Source: Nitrospirillum viridazoti (GTDB lineage Bacteria > Pseudomonadota > Alphaproteobacteria > Azospirillales > Azospirillaceae). Taken from it: DNA of 64,000 bases. Of this stretch, positions 63,807-64,000 are shown piece by piece (the stretch's first letter is position 1; each line of letters begins with the position of its first letter). The stretch is from NCBI RefSeq assembly GCF_007827975.1, contig NZ_VITT01000022.1, one strand, 5' to 3'. The position numbers and the translations under genes were made by a program. The notes under the pieces were generated by a model. The model did not search any database. It saw only the letters and a list, made by a program, of their open reading frames with translations, and was not told the DNA's origin.

Positions 63807-64000
63807 ATGATCGGCGTTTTCGATTCAGGCCACGGCGGATTGACAGTGTTGCGCGCCCTGGCCGACCAGATGCCCGACCGCCGCTTCGTCTACCTGGGCG
63901 ACCATGCCAACGCCCCCTATGGCAACCGCACGCCGGAGGAAATCTACCGCTACACCGTGGCGGGGGTGGAACGCCTGTTCGGCCTGGGCTGCCCCCTGGT
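63807..64000 (+). CDS. murI: Glutamate racemase (3' truncated by window edge)
   Basis: Supplies D-glutamate for peptidoglycan. Only the first 64 residues are in the window. MIGVFDSGHGGLTVLRALAD contains the first catalytic-site motif (Asp/Ser in FDSGxGGLTV), and YLGDHANAPYGNRTPEEI the substrate-binding segment. The gene starts 96 bases after the previous TTG and is divergent from the exported unknown gene. The assignment rests on the N-terminus only; other Asp/Glu racemases share this motif, but the match is close to MurI. Confidence 0.85.
   Translation, partial: MIGVFDSGHGGLTVLRALADQMPDRRFVYLGDHANAPYGNRTPEEIYRYTVAGVERLFGLGCPL

Overview
The window is a contiguous piece of chromosome from a GC-rich alphaproteobacterium. 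The gene content points to Rhodospirillales, most likely the Azospirillaceae (Azospirillum/Nitrospirillum/Niveispirillum relatives). The pointers are a rodZ-like gene followed by ispG, prfA-prmC-DUF4167, accA-xerD next to aroK-aroB, bolA/J-domain/cobS-cobT, ubiE-ubiB, a DUF1178 protein and an intracellular PHB depolymerase. This placement is inferred from gene order and protein character; no database was searched. I see no prophage, transposase, CRISPR array or rRNA. One tRNA is present, tRNA-Thr(CGT).

Layout. 1-8.9 kb: truncated ptsP, a rodZ-like membrane protein with a GH39 glycosidase overlapping its stop, then ispG, prfA-prmC and a DUF4167 protein. 9.2-15.1 kb: leuC, an Old-Yellow-Enzyme gene divergent from a MerR regulator with a GFA-domain gene, NUDIX, DUF1178 and a methyltransferase. 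15.1-25 kb: envelope proteins of unknown role, a sugar-nucleotide-type SDR protein, GST, GNAT, PHB depolymerase, recQ. 25-30.5 kb: tRNA-Thr, a solitary phoU paralogue, a candidate sRNA upstream of a TerC-family gene, acnA. 30.5-38.2 kb: a two-gene operon of unknown low-complexity proteins, an orphan hybrid histidine kinase, and an ECF sigma/anti-sigma/periplasmic-sensor triad. 38.5-44.5 kb: maeB and phoR-phoU-phoB. 44.5-51.9 kb: a FAD monooxygenase pair with an AraC regulator, ubiE-ubiB, a small secreted protein, asd. 52-64 kb: accA, xerD, a large secreted unknown plus a 46-residue membrane peptide, aroK-aroB, DUF2889, bolA, J-domain protein, cobST, a secreted unknown and the start of a glutamate racemase gene.

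The main signal not explained by genes is a family of dispersed intergenic repeats, about 50-130 bp long. I find eight copies or partial copies, all in the first 25 kb and on both strands. Each is a string of small hairpins whose stems change between copies while pairing is kept and the loops stay constant, which looks like compensatory change. Two copies form an inverted pair beside tRNA-Thr, and one copy supplies the last codons and the stop of a gene.

Other points of interest are an approximately 80-nt candidate sRNA with its own promoter and terminator, a textbook MerR-type operator, a Pho box before a phoU that lies between phoR and phoB with no pst transporter genes, and a Cnr-like sigma/anti-sigma/metal-sensor arrangement.
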